A DNA stretch of 64,000 nucleotides from Chitinophaga polysaccharea (GTDB taxonomy: Bacteria; Bacteroidota; Bacteroidia; Chitinophagales; Chitinophagaceae): NCBI RefSeq assembly GCF_007829335.1, contig NZ_VIWO01000004.1, positions 310,001 to 374,000 of the forward strand, written 5' to 3'. Under the pieces are notes generated by a model. That model was given only the letters and a program-made list of their open reading frames with translations, did no database searches and was not told the origin of the DNA. This document shows positions 1 through 8,284 of the stretch, piece after piece. Made by a program: the position numbers and the translations under genes. Every line of letters begins with the position of its first letter. The first letter of the stretch is position 1.

Positions 1-2
1 TA

Positions 3-650
3 CGCCGGCTGGCACAGTTTAACCAGGTATGGGCTATTTCACCCGAGGAAACCTACTTCTTCAGCCAGTTCCTCAAAGAAAAAGTGAAGTATATCCCGAT
101 GATTATGACGGCGCCGGCGCCCGTGAAAGAAACAGTGGAGAAAGATGTTGACCTGATTTATGTGGCATCGGATAATCCGCATAATTTACGTTCGGCCACC
201 TGGTTTTTTAAAGAAGTATATCCATTACTGCCCACTAATATTCGGATCTGTGCGATAGGGGTGATTACTGCGCATATCAGTAAAGATTATCCCAACGTCA
301 CCCTGATCCCGTTTGTTGATGACCTGGATGCGTATTATCGCCGTGCCAGGGTGGCGCTATGTCCTATGCTCACGGGCACCGGCGTGAAAGTAAAAGTGGT
401 GGAGGCCATGTCGCATGGTTTACCGGTGATCTGTTCGGAGCGAGGCCTGGATGGTCTCCCCGATAAAACCAGCAATGGTTGTCTCTCTGCCAACGATCCG
501 CAAACATTTGCCGCGAATATACAGCGGGTATTATCAGATAAAGCATTGTATGAACAGCTGAGCCACCAGGGACAGGCTTATTTTCAACAGCATTTTTCCA
601 TAGAGAGCGGGTATCAGAAGCTCGACAAAGCGATGAGTATTGATCGCTAA
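3..650 (+). CDS. Glycosyltransferase, GT4-like C-terminal part (5' truncated by window)
   Basis: The reading frame is open from the first bases of the window, so the gene starts upstream; the ATG at 84 is internal. What remains is the nucleotide-sugar-binding Rossmann half of a GT-B enzyme. It includes the typical glycine-rich stretch GTGVKVKVVEAMSHGLPVI, containing the conserved E of the GT4 E-x7-E region, then the C-terminal helix. It probably transfers a sugar during surface polysaccharide or lipid-linked glycan assembly; donor and acceptor cannot be read. The stop lies 10 bp before the next glycosyltransferase start on the same strand, suggesting one operon. Confidence 0.8.
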   Translation, partial: RRLAQFNQVWAISPEETYFFSQFLKEKVKYIPMIMTAPAPVKETVEKDVDLIYVASDNPHNLRSATWFFKEVYPLLPTNIRICAIGVITAHISKDYPNVTLIPFVDDLDAYYRRARVALCPMLTGTGVKVKVVEAMSHGLPVICSERGLDGLPDKTSNGCLSANDPQTFAANIQRVLSDKALYEQLSHQGQAYFQQHFSIESGYQKLDKAMSIDR

Positions 651-660
651 AAGCAACCAC

Positions 661-1785
661 ATGAAACCAAAGAAAGCATGGTTAATATCGTTTAATGGTA
701 AATCTTATGCCGGTGGCGTAGAGCGGGTGGTCTATTATCTCGATGAATATTTGCATAGCCGGGGTATTGAAACAAAACTGATCGACGAAGATTATCTCAT
801 TAACCACACTTTGTTTGGCCGGCTATTTAACCAGTTGTTCAAATACCGGCATTTCAAAAAGCGCAAGGCTATTTACCTCGCGCGGTATACGTCAGCCTTT
901 CTTTGGTTAACCTGGCAACGGGGAAGAGTGGTGATTTCCCAGGGGGAGTCGGTACCTTTTTTTCCCGCCGATGTGGCCTTTATCCATGGAAGTTACCATT
1001 GTATGGAGGTAGCGTACGGGAGAACCGCACCTGGACTGAGCCGTATGGCAGCCTTACAGCAAAAGGCCTGTAAAATAGCCAGACAGATACTGGCCGTATC
1101 TGCCAGGGTAAAAGCAGACCTGGTACAGTACTACGAAACTGCGGCCGATAAAATTACGGTAGTCAACAATTGTGTAGATACCAGCAGGTTCCATCCTTTT
1201 GAAAAGCGGCAAACAGCTGTGCGTACGCTCTTGTATGTAGGCCGGATGGAAAGCGCCAAGGGAATGGACGTATTGCTGAAACTGGCGCCGGTAATTGAAC
1301 AATCAGAACACTGGCAATTATTGATTGCCTGTAATCAATCGCCCAACAGCGCCTTGTTTAACGGGTTTACAAAAACCACGGTAAAAGAAGGGCTGCTGAT
1401 AGACAACATTGCGAGAGAAGCTTACGCGCTAGGCGATTTGCTGATATTGCCATCTAAGTTTGAAGGATTTGAACTGGTTACACTCGAAGCGTTATCTGTA
1501 GGAATACCAGTAACAGGGAATAAAGTGGGAGCTATACAGGAGCTGAATGAGCGCGGATTTCCAGGTGTTTACCTGCTTCCGGATATGTCGGCCCCCGATG
1601 CAGGCACTTTGGCCTATTTTGATGAAATACTCCATGCCGCTGAAAGAACAAATCAACCGGAAACATTACATCAGCAAGTGACACAGGAATTCGGTATTGA
1701 CCACTATTTTAAAAAGCTCGATGTTATTTTGGCGCCATTGTTTTTTCGTACCACCGAAAAAAGCGATGCGCCAACCGGGGACTGA
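661..1785 (+). CDS. Glycosyltransferase family 4 protein
   Basis: A 374-residue GT-B fold protein. The N-terminus has the sugar-acceptor-domain opening LISFNGKSYAGGVERVVYYL, and the second half carries LLYVGRMESAKGMDVL and the EGFELVTLEALSVGIPV segment with the GT4 E-x7-E pair. I start it at the ATG at 661 rather than the TTG at 640, because the ATG lies just after the stop of the upstream gene. It follows another glycosyltransferase by 10 bp and is probably co-transcribed with it in a polysaccharide locus that continues to the left. Its 3' end overlaps the convergent GT2 gene by 62 bp, so each stop lies inside the other reading frame. Substrate unknown. Confidence 0.85.
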   Translation: MKPKKAWLISFNGKSYAGGVERVVYYLDEYLHSRGIETKLIDEDYLINHTLFGRLFNQLFKYRHFKKRKAIYLARYTSAFLWLTWQRGRVVISQGESVPFFPADVAFIHGSYHCMEVAYGRTAPGLSRMAALQQKACKIARQILAVSARVKADLVQYYETAADKITVVNNCVDTSRFHPFEKRQTAVRTLLYVGRMESAKGMDVLLKLAPVIEQSEHWQLLIACNQSPNSALFNGFTKTTVKEGLLIDNIAREAYALGDLLILPSKFEGFELVTLEALSVGIPVTGNKVGAIQELNERGFPGVYLLPDMSAPDAGTLAYFDEILHAAERTNQPETLHQQVTQEFGIDHYFKKLDVILAPLFFRTTEKSDAPTGD

Positions 1786-2785
1786 TGCCGCTGACCATGG
1801 CGCCGATGTTTAAAGCAACAATTCTTTTGCGATATGCCCGGTACAATCCTTTCCTGTCCAGGGTAAGATCGTGCCGGTGCTCTTTCAGTTGAGCAAAAAA
1901 TATGGGCCACGCCTCCTGCTGTTGTCCATTACCTGCGGCGTATATTTCCATATATCCACCGTATTGCAGTATACGGGTGTTGTGATAGGCATAATAATAG
2001 CGCCGGTATTTTTCAAAGATATTTTTTGAGTGAAGGAATGCTTTCATTAACAGGTCGGCGCTATAAAAGCTAGAAATCTTGGCTGCATTCACCTGTTGTG
2101 AAGTAATGGAGTGCTGCAATACTTGTTTTTCCCGGACGAAATAGGCGTAAAAGGTATCCGTCAGGAACCTGATGTTACGGGAGGCATATACCGCTTCCAG
2201 CACAAAAGGTGAATCTTCAAAAGTGGATTGCCTGAAACGAATTGAATGCTCTTCTATCAGCGCCCGACGGTATAATTTCCCCCAGGCAGCGGTATTGAGT
2301 TTATCTTTCCGGTGCATGGCCTCGCTGAAGAAGCTAATAATATAATCGCTGTTGATAAAGCTCTCCGGCTCATATGTCCAGGGCTCTGCTTCCATGAGTG
2401 AATCGCCCTGCTGGTAAACCTTTCTGAAGCCGAAACAAACGATATCTGCCGCATGTGTTTGTGCTTCGTTGATACAGCGGGCTACCGTTTGGGGGTCTAT
2501 CCAGTCATCGCCATCTACAAAAAGCACATAATCGCCATTGGCATGATCCAGCCCGTTATTCCGGGCAGGCCCCGGTCCGGCATTCTCCTGCGAAAGAATT
2601 TTTATTGCCGGATATTGTTGCTGCAAAGATTGAAGTATTGCCAGGGAATTGTCCGTAGAGCCATCATTAACAAATATTAGTTCGGTAGATGTATAAGTCT
2701 GATGCCTAAGCGACTCCATACAGCGCAACAGGTAGGGCGCTACATTATATACAGGAACTATAATACTCACTACTGGATTCGGCAT
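1724..2785 (-). CDS. Glycosyltransferase family 2 protein
   Basis: A 353-residue GT-A enzyme. It begins with VSIIVPVYNVAPYLLRCMESL, followed by LIFVNDGSTDNS and the metal-binding DXD-type segment YVLFVDGDDWIDP. The C-terminal half is less conserved and basic, as in capsule or exopolysaccharide GT2 enzymes. I use the ATG at 2785 because the codon at 2806 is TTG and the recognisable domain starts immediately after the ATG. The gene is convergent with the GT4 gene and overlaps its 3' end by 62 bp. It probably adds a sugar in the same glycan pathway; the specificity cannot be read. Confidence 0.85.
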   Translation of the reverse strand: MPNPVVSIIVPVYNVAPYLLRCMESLRHQTYTSTELIFVNDGSTDNSLAILQSLQQQYPAIKILSQENAGPGPARNNGLDHANGDYVLFVDGDDWIDPQTVARCINEAQTHAADIVCFGFRKVYQQGDSLMEAEPWTYEPESFINSDYIISFFSEAMHRKDKLNTAAWGKLYRRALIEEHSIRFRQSTFEDSPFVLEAVYASRNIRFLTDTFYAYFVREKQVLQHSITSQQVNAAKISSFYSADLLMKAFLHSKNIFEKYRRYYYAYHNTRILQYGGYMEIYAAGNGQQQEAWPIFFAQLKEHRHDLTLDRKGLYRAYRKRIVALNIGAMVSGISPRLAHRFFRWYEKTMAPK

Positions 2786-2915
2786 ATGTGTCTTATTATC
2801 AGTCAATGGCCGGTAAAGATAGCTGTTTTCATCCCCGGAACAATATTATTTACCCCTTACACGTTGGAAAAGCAACTATTTATTTATTAGTTTCACACCT
2901 ACACTACACTGTTAC

Positions 2916-3968
2916 ATGAAAAGCATTACTATCTGTTTCTATGGCTGTTTAATAGCCCTGTTGCTGGCCAGCTGCAGCAAAAGTGAATCTCAAACCATGG
3001 TTACACAAGGGTACGGAGATATCGATAAAGTATTGATGGACTCCGTACCGGCCGTATTTGGCGGAAAGGCCTATGTAGCCATTCATGTAGATGGTAAAAC
3101 CGTATATGCCAAGGGATTTGGCGGATATGACGGCGGTACCCGCCAGCTGATTGCCTCTTGCTCCAAATGGTTGTCGGCCGCCGTGTTAATGAGCCTGGTA
3201 GATGAAGGGAAAATTAAGCTGACGGACACTGTCGGCAAATTCCTGCCGGTATTTACCACTTATCACAAAGGAAATATTACTATCGCCCAGCTGTTTTCCC
3301 ATACTTCCGGTTTCCCCGGTAACTCCACACAGGGATACGAATCGAATGTGCTGATCACGCTCACACAAGCGGCCGACCTGATCGCCAAAAATGTGGACTT
3401 GCTCAATCCTCCCGGCACTACCTTCTATTATGGAGGAGTGAGCATGCAGGTAGCGGGTCGCGTTTGTGAAGTGGCTTCCGGTATGGACTGGAAAACACTG
3501 GCAGCTAATAAAATATTCACGCCCTGCGGCATGACCAATACCGACTTCGGACTTACGGCCAACCCGCAGGTTGCTGGTGGCGCCCGCAGTACGCCCGACG
3601 ACTATATGCGTTTTCTGGATATGCTCATGAACAAGGGTGTAACGGCCACGGGTATACGTGTGCTGAGTGAAGCCGCAGTAGACGCTATGGAGCAGAGCCA
3701 GACAAGTAATGTAACCGTAGCATATTCGCCTTACCCGCCAGCTATCATCAATACCAAAAATATCTACGGCATCGGCAACTGGCGCGATGTAACCGGCGCC
3801 GGCGATGTACTGATCGAAAACAGCAGTCCGGGCGCATTTGGCAGTCATCCCTGGATAAACCGGGGTAAGAAAATGACCGGGTTCGTATTTACTTTCATTG
3901 CCAGCAACGGCTACCTGGTTACCATGCCTACCTGTCTCAAAGTGAGGGGCCTGGCCAGAAGCAAATAG
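2916..3968 (+). CDS. Serine hydrolase lipoprotein (beta-lactamase class C / PBP family)
   Basis: 350 residues with a lipoprotein signal ending at Cys20 (LLAS|C), so probably a membrane-anchored lipoprotein. The SxxK nucleophile motif is S81-C-S-K84, placed as in class C beta-lactamases and D-alanyl-D-alanine esterase-like enzymes. A tyrosine motif is present as FYYGG around residue 170. The third motif is not a standard KTG; a HPW stretch near the C-terminus sits where it is expected. The family hydrolyses esters or peptides, often of cell-wall or xenobiotic origin; the substrate here is unknown. The SGNH hydrolase starts 18 bp downstream and is probably in the same transcript. Confidence 0.85.
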   Translation: MKSITICFYGCLIALLLASCSKSESQTMVTQGYGDIDKVLMDSVPAVFGGKAYVAIHVDGKTVYAKGFGGYDGGTRQLIASCSKWLSAAVLMSLVDEGKIKLTDTVGKFLPVFTTYHKGNITIAQLFSHTSGFPGNSTQGYESNVLITLTQAADLIAKNVDLLNPPGTTFYYGGVSMQVAGRVCEVASGMDWKTLAANKIFTPCGMTNTDFGLTANPQVAGGARSTPDDYMRFLDMLMNKGVTATGIRVLSEAAVDAMEQSQTSNVTVAYSPYPPAIINTKNIYGIGNWRDVTGAGDVLIENSSPGAFGSHPWINRGKKMTGFVFTFIASNGYLVTMPTCLKVRGLARSK

Positions 3969-3986
3969 ATTTAATCCACAGAAGGT

Positions 3987-5144
3987 ATGATCAGAAAGTT
4001 GATATGGCTGTTACTCGGTATAGCCATCACCGTTACTATGCAGGCGCAGGACAAATACGTGACGTTTTATGGCCCGCTCAACAATGCCTGGTACCACATC
4101 CGGCACGATAAAAAAGCCACCGTTACTTTCCTCGGCGGCTCTATCACTAATATGAATGGCTGGCGCACTAAAGTATGCGATTACCTGGGCGCTGCTTATC
4201 CCGGCACGGCTTTTCGTTTTATCAATGCCGGCATTCCTTCGCTGGGCAGCCTGCCTCATTCTTTTCGCTTTGAAAATGATGTGCTGAAAAAAGGGACTAC
4301 CGACCTGCTTTTTATAGAAGCTGCCGTTAATGACCGCGTAAACGGTACCAACGAACTTACGCAGCGCAGGGCCATGGAAGGCATTATCCGTCATGCACTG
4401 GCAGCCAACCCGCAGATGAATATCGTGCTGATGGCGTTTGTAGACGAAGATAAAATGGCCGATTATCACGCGGGGAAAGTGCCGGTGGAAGTACAGGTAC
4501 ATGAGGACCTGGCTAAGCAGTATCATCTGCCATTTGTCAACCTGGCCAAAGAAGTGACCGACCGTATCGACGCGCACGAGTTTACCTGGAAAGAAGACTT
4601 CAAAGACCTGCACCCGGCACCGTTTGGACAAACGCTCTATTTTAATACGATCAAACGCATGCTGGATACTGCTTTCAATCGCCCGGTTCCGAAACAGCTG
4701 ACCAGCGCCGTACTGCCCAAAGCATCCGATCCGCTCAACTATGAGCATGGCGCATACGTAGATATCCACACCGCCACCAATAAAAACGGGTTTACGATCA
4801 ACGAGTCCTGGGAACCTTCGGACAGAGTAGCTACCCGCGAGGGCTTTGTGAAAGTGCCTATGCTGGTATCTTCCTGCGCTCATGCGTCGGTAGACCTTCC
4901 TTTCACTGGCCGTACCGTGGGCATAGGTATTGTTTCCGGCCCTGATGCCGGTATTATCAGTTATAGCATCGACGGAGGCACGGTACAGCAGAAAGACCTG
5001 CGCACCCAATGGAGTAAAAGTCTTTACCTGCCCTGGTTCCTCATCCTGGGAGATGATCTGAAGCCAGGGAAACACGTATTGAAGATCGTTACCGGCGATG
5101 CGGCGGAGGTAACCAGGATCGTACATTTCCTGGTCAACAGATAG
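3987..5144 (+). CDS. Secreted SGNH/GDSL hydrolase
   Basis: 385 residues with a Sec signal peptide (cleavage expected after MQA, about residue 20). Block I is FLGGSIT with the candidate nucleophile Ser52; the Asp-x-x-His block V is D207-L-H209 within KDLHPAPFGQ. The N-terminal half is the SGNH domain. The C-terminal roughly 150 residues form a beta-rich domain (TGRTVGIGIVSGPDAG) like the accessory domain of carbohydrate esterases. It probably deacylates a plant or surface glycan in the periplasm or outside the cell. It follows the serine-hydrolase lipoprotein by 18 bp and lies next to the fucose module, but its membership of that module is only inferred. Confidence 0.82.
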   Translation: MIRKLIWLLLGIAITVTMQAQDKYVTFYGPLNNAWYHIRHDKKATVTFLGGSITNMNGWRTKVCDYLGAAYPGTAFRFINAGIPSLGSLPHSFRFENDVLKKGTTDLLFIEAAVNDRVNGTNELTQRRAMEGIIRHALAANPQMNIVLMAFVDEDKMADYHAGKVPVEVQVHEDLAKQYHLPFVNLAKEVTDRIDAHEFTWKEDFKDLHPAPFGQTLYFNTIKRMLDTAFNRPVPKQLTSAVLPKASDPLNYEHGAYVDIHTATNKNGFTINESWEPSDRVATREGFVKVPMLVSSCAHASVDLPFTGRTVGIGIVSGPDAGIISYSIDGGTVQQKDLRTQWSKSLYLPWFLILGDDLKPGKHVLKIVTGDAAEVTRIVHFLVNR

Positions 5145-5146
5145 GA

Positions 5147-5168
5147 GCGGAGGCTAATAGCCCTCCGC
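5147..5168. terminator. Hairpin between convergent genes, possible bidirectional terminator
   Basis: GCGGAGGC and GCCCTCCGC pair across a short TAATA loop with one bulged base. The hairpin lies at the junction of the SGNH hydrolase stop and the AraC stop. A T-rich run (TTTCCTTTTT) follows on the plus strand. The stem overlaps the last codons of the AraC gene. Confidence 0.4.
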
Positions 5169-6035
5169 CTGGATTTCCTTTTTATAATCCCGGGGCGTTT
5201 TCCCTTTTAGCCTTTTAAAGAAGCGATTAAAATGGGTGATGTTACGATACCCGCATTTGTCCGATAATTCGGCCATTGATATTTCCTTTTCCTGTAGTAG
5301 CCGGCAGGCGTACCCAATCCGCAGCTCATTCACAAAGTGGGTAAATGATTTCTGGGTACGGCTTTTGAAAAACCGGCAAAAGGAGTGCACGTTGATGCCC
5401 GCTACTGCTGCTATTTCCGACAGGGGTATATCTCTCCTGAAATGCCGGAAAATGTATTGGAAAACATCATTCATGCGGGACTGGTCTTTGTCGTTGTACA
5501 GGTTTACATAGTTGCTGCCCGCCAGTAACCGGTATGATTTGGTGTCCATCATTTTTTGCAGCAGGGTCATAAAGGAGATGGTTTTTTGCAGCTCGCCGTC
5601 GTGCAGCATATTTTGCATCAGGGCCAGTATTTCCGCTTTGGCCCTGCCCTGGAACTGGATACCCCGCTGCGCCTTTTTTAGCCAGTTTTTAACCGCTGTA
5701 ATGTTCATAAAAGGGGCAAGGTGCTCCAGGAGCTGATCCGGCGAAATATAGAGTGCCAGCGACCTTGCCTGCAATTTATCGGTTCCTTCAAAATATTTTT
5801 GTTCGTTGTGCCATACATGTGGCGTGCCTGAACCGACAAAAATCATTTCCCCGCTATCGAAATATTCGACGTTGTCGCCTATAATACGGCGCCCGGCGCT
5901 CTCTACTACATATACCAGCTGGCATTCCTGGTGAAAATGGAACTCGGTAGAAAAGTACGGTTGCGTAATTTCTTTGATCAGAAACACTTTCTGTGCAAGG
6001 GCTTTATCGCCCGGTATGGCAAAAACTGGCTTCAT
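5154..6035 (-). CDS. AraC family transcriptional regulator (cupin sensor), probable fucose-locus regulator
   Basis: 293 residues. The N-terminal half is a cupin-type ligand-binding domain (FHFHQECQLVYVVE, FVGSGTPHVWHN). The C-terminal about 100 residues hold the double helix-turn-helix (ISMAELSDKCGYRNITHFNRFFKRLKGKTPRDYKKE). It is divergent from the SDR-fucosidase-dehydratase-transporter operon, the usual position for a local regulator. The shared intergenic region contains two imperfect direct repeats, the proximal one touching the -7 box of the operon. The inferred role is activation in response to L-fucose or a breakdown product. Confidence 0.85.
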   Translation of the reverse strand: MKPVFAIPGDKALAQKVFLIKEITQPYFSTEFHFHQECQLVYVVESAGRRIIGDNVEYFDSGEMIFVGSGTPHVWHNEQKYFEGTDKLQARSLALYISPDQLLEHLAPFMNITAVKNWLKKAQRGIQFQGRAKAEILALMQNMLHDGELQKTISFMTLLQKMMDTKSYRLLAGSNYVNLYNDKDQSRMNDVFQYIFRHFRRDIPLSEIAAVAGINVHSFCRFFKSRTQKSFTHFVNELRIGYACRLLQEKEISMAELSDKCGYRNITHFNRFFKRLKGKTPRDYKKEIQAEGY

Positions 6036-6070
6036 ATTGTCATGTGAAAATAGATAATTTAGAGAATAAA

Positions 6071-6120
6071 GTCAAAATAGTGTTTATTTAAGTCAATCAG
6101 GCCAGGTCAAATTGCTGTTT
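6071..6120 (+). promoter_or_regulatory. Two direct repeats, candidate AraC operator for fucose operon
   Basis: GTCAAAATAGTGTTT (6071-6085) and GTCAAATTGCTGTTT (6106-6120) match at 12 of 15 positions and are 35 bp apart. The proximal copy ends 7 bp before a perfect -7 box, the usual place for an AraC-type activator contacting RNA polymerase. The assignment to the adjacent regulator is inference. Confidence 0.4.
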
Positions 6121-6127
6121 CATATGC

Positions 6128-6135
6128 TAATTTTG
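6128..6135 (+). promoter_or_regulatory. -7 promoter element of the fucose operon
   Basis: TAATTTTG matches the Bacteroidota -7 consensus TAnnTTTG exactly. No TTTG sits at the expected -33 position, consistent with activator dependence. Transcription would start near 6141, about 50 nt before the SDR start codon. Confidence 0.5.
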
Positions 6136-6189
6136 GATTATCCGGCGGCGTATATTAGCGCTGTATTTTCCACTGCTATAATCGGAGTT

Positions 6190-6936
6190 ATGATACTGAA
6201 GAATAAGATAATTGTCATCACTGGCGGCGCGGCCGGCATCGGCGAAGCCTGTGTACAGGCCTATATCCGGGAGGGCGCTACTGTGGCGGTGATCGACAAA
6301 ACACCGGCTACGCTGTCAGCGCCACATCTCTTCCTGCTGGCCGATCTGAATGAAGGCAGCGCTATCCAGCAGGCCATCACCACTATCCGGCAAACATATG
6401 GCCGCATCGACGCCATCCACAACAACGCCGGTATTGCAAGTCCGTCGAAGCCCCTGCATGAAACCGGGGAAGCGGAATGGGAGCAGGTAATGAATGTGAA
6501 TGTAAGAGGCATTTACTATACCACCCGCTATGGCATCGAAGCACTGAAAGCGTCCAGGGGCTGTATACTCAATACCAGCAGCATGGTGGGGGAAATAGGG
6601 CAGGAAAATCATGCCGCCTATGCGGGCAGCAAAGGAGCCGTAAATGCGCTGACCAAAGCCATGGCGCTCGACTATGCCAAAGACGGGATCCGGGTAAACG
6701 CAGTGGCGCCCGCCGGCGTGTGGACGCCCATGCTGCGGCAGTGGCGCCTGGAACAACCCAATCCCGGCCACATAGAACAGTATCTCAATAACATACACGC
6801 ACTCGGCTATTGCCCGGAAGCATCGGTTATCGCTGACGTATGTGCGTTCCTGTTATCCGACAACGCCCGCTTCATTACCGGCGCCATTATGCCGGTAAGT
6901 GGAGGAGCAGAACTGGGTTATAAGCACTCACTATAA
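6190..6936 (+). CDS. SDR oxidoreductase, probable L-fucose dehydrogenase
   Basis: 248 residues, a classical short-chain dehydrogenase. The nucleotide motif TGGAAGIGE is at 11-19, NNAG at 78-81, and the catalytic Ser131, Tyr144 and Lys148 lie in YAGSK. I choose the ATG at 6190 because the in-frame extension to 6112 would put a non-family leader across the promoter. The segment VAPAGVWTPMLRQW and the C-terminal SGGAELGY resemble, from memory, L-fucose dehydrogenases of this family. In context (fucosidase, fuconate dehydratase, transporter) it would oxidise L-fucose to L-fucono-lactone. A 2-keto-3-deoxy-L-fuconate dehydrogenase is the alternative. Confidence 0.75.
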   Translation: MILKNKIIVITGGAAGIGEACVQAYIREGATVAVIDKTPATLSAPHLFLLADLNEGSAIQQAITTIRQTYGRIDAIHNNAGIASPSKPLHETGEAEWEQVMNVNVRGIYYTTRYGIEALKASRGCILNTSSMVGEIGQENHAAYAGSKGAVNALTKAMALDYAKDGIRVNAVAPAGVWTPMLRQWRLEQPNPGHIEQYLNNIHALGYCPEASVIADVCAFLLSDNARFITGAIMPVSGGAELGYKHSL

Positions 6937-6951
6937 AATATCTTTTCAATA

Positions 6952-8277
6952 ATGAAGAAAATAATCACGTTATGTTTGCTGCTATGGGCGGCCACTGGCC
7001 ACGCGCAAACCAATGCACAACTGAACCCGAAAATACTGACCACCAAAGCGGTGATGGACCAGTTTATGAGCCTGCGTTTTGGTATGTTCATCCACTGGGG
7101 ACCGGTAAGCCTGCGTGGCACTGAAATAGGCTGGTCCAGGCACGTACAGGTGCCGGTGGCGGATTATGATACCTTATACCGGGCATTTAATCCTACTAAA
7201 TTTAACGCCGATGAATGGGTGAAAACCGCCAGTGAAGCCGGTATGAAATACCTGACCATCACCGCGAAACATCATGATGGATTTTGCCTATGGCCATCTG
7301 CCTATACCAACTATAACATCATGGCTACGCCTTTTAAGAAAGATGTAGTAGGATTGCTGGCCAAAGCCTGTAAGAAATATCATATCAAATTCTGTATTTA
7401 CTACTCTGTGCTGGACTGGCATCACCCTGATTATCCAATCGATAATCCAAATGATACGGTGAACGGTATCCGCAAAAACGCCCATATGGAAAAGTATGTG
7501 GCTTATATGAAAAACCAGCTGGCAGAGCTGATTAAAAAATATGATCCGTATATGCTGTGGTTTGATGGTCCCTGGGAAAAGCCCTGGACACCAGAGATGG
7601 CGCTCGATATGTACGCTTATCTCAAAACACAGAAAAAAGATATTATTATTAACAACCGCTTAGGTAAAGCCTTTTCCGGAACCGGGGCAGATGGTACGCC
7701 GCATTTCCTGGGTGATTATGATACCCCCGAACAACGCATTGGTGATCTGAACATGCATACGCCCTGGGAAACCTGTATGACTATCTGCGAACAATGGGCC
7801 TGGAAGCCCAATGATAAAATGAAATCATTGACTACCTGTATCCATACCCTGGCGAAGGTGGCCGGAGGCAATGGTAACCTGTTGTTCAATGTAGGTCCCC
7901 GTCCCGATGGCTTGATGGAACCTGAACAGGTAGCGCGTTTGAAAGAAATGGGTAGCTGGTTGCAGCAGTATGGCACTGCTATCTACAATACGCATGGTGG
8001 TCCCTGGTATCCCAACCAGCATTTTGCAGCCACCCGTAGCGGCAATAAAATCTATGTACATGTGTTGCAGGCGCCGGGACAAACCCTTAGCCTGCCAGCT
8101 TTACCAGAGGTGAAAATTACCAAAGCCTATATCATGAAAGGCGCAGCGGTAGCCATTCAGCAGTCAGCGCAAAATATTACGCTGACCCTGCCGGCCACCT
8201 TACCGGATATCAATGATACCGTGATTGTATTAGAAACAGATAAACCTTCGATGAATATTGCCCCGATAAAAATATAG
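6952..8277 (+). CDS. Alpha-L-fucosidase, GH29
   Basis: 441 residues with a signal peptide (cleavage near MKKIITLCLLLWAATGHA), so periplasmic or outer-surface. GH29 signatures are in order: FGMFIHWGPVSL (43-54), YLTITAKHHDGFCLW (100-114) and MLWFDGPWE with the catalytic nucleophile Asp205. The length fits a fucosidase with a short C-terminal beta domain. It would release L-fucose from host or plant glycans for the catabolic enzymes encoded around it. It starts 15 bp after the SDR and ends 7 bp before the fuconate dehydratase, so it is firmly in the operon. Confidence 0.93.
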   Translation: MKKIITLCLLLWAATGHAQTNAQLNPKILTTKAVMDQFMSLRFGMFIHWGPVSLRGTEIGWSRHVQVPVADYDTLYRAFNPTKFNADEWVKTASEAGMKYLTITAKHHDGFCLWPSAYTNYNIMATPFKKDVVGLLAKACKKYHIKFCIYYSVLDWHHPDYPIDNPNDTVNGIRKNAHMEKYVAYMKNQLAELIKKYDPYMLWFDGPWEKPWTPEMALDMYAYLKTQKKDIIINNRLGKAFSGTGADGTPHFLGDYDTPEQRIGDLNMHTPWETCMTICEQWAWKPNDKMKSLTTCIHTLAKVAGGNGNLLFNVGPRPDGLMEPEQVARLKEMGSWLQQYGTAIYNTHGGPWYPNQHFAATRSGNKIYVHVLQAPGQTLSLPALPEVKITKAYIMKGAAVAIQQSAQNITLTLPATLPDINDTVIVLETDKPSMNIAPIKI

Positions 8278-8284
8278 TGAACAC

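Noticed and set aside
4011..5126. 371-residue antisense ORF inside the SGNH hydrolase gene
   Set aside because: The plus-strand gene has signal peptide and catalytic motifs; the antisense frame is an artefact of codon bias and has no domain.
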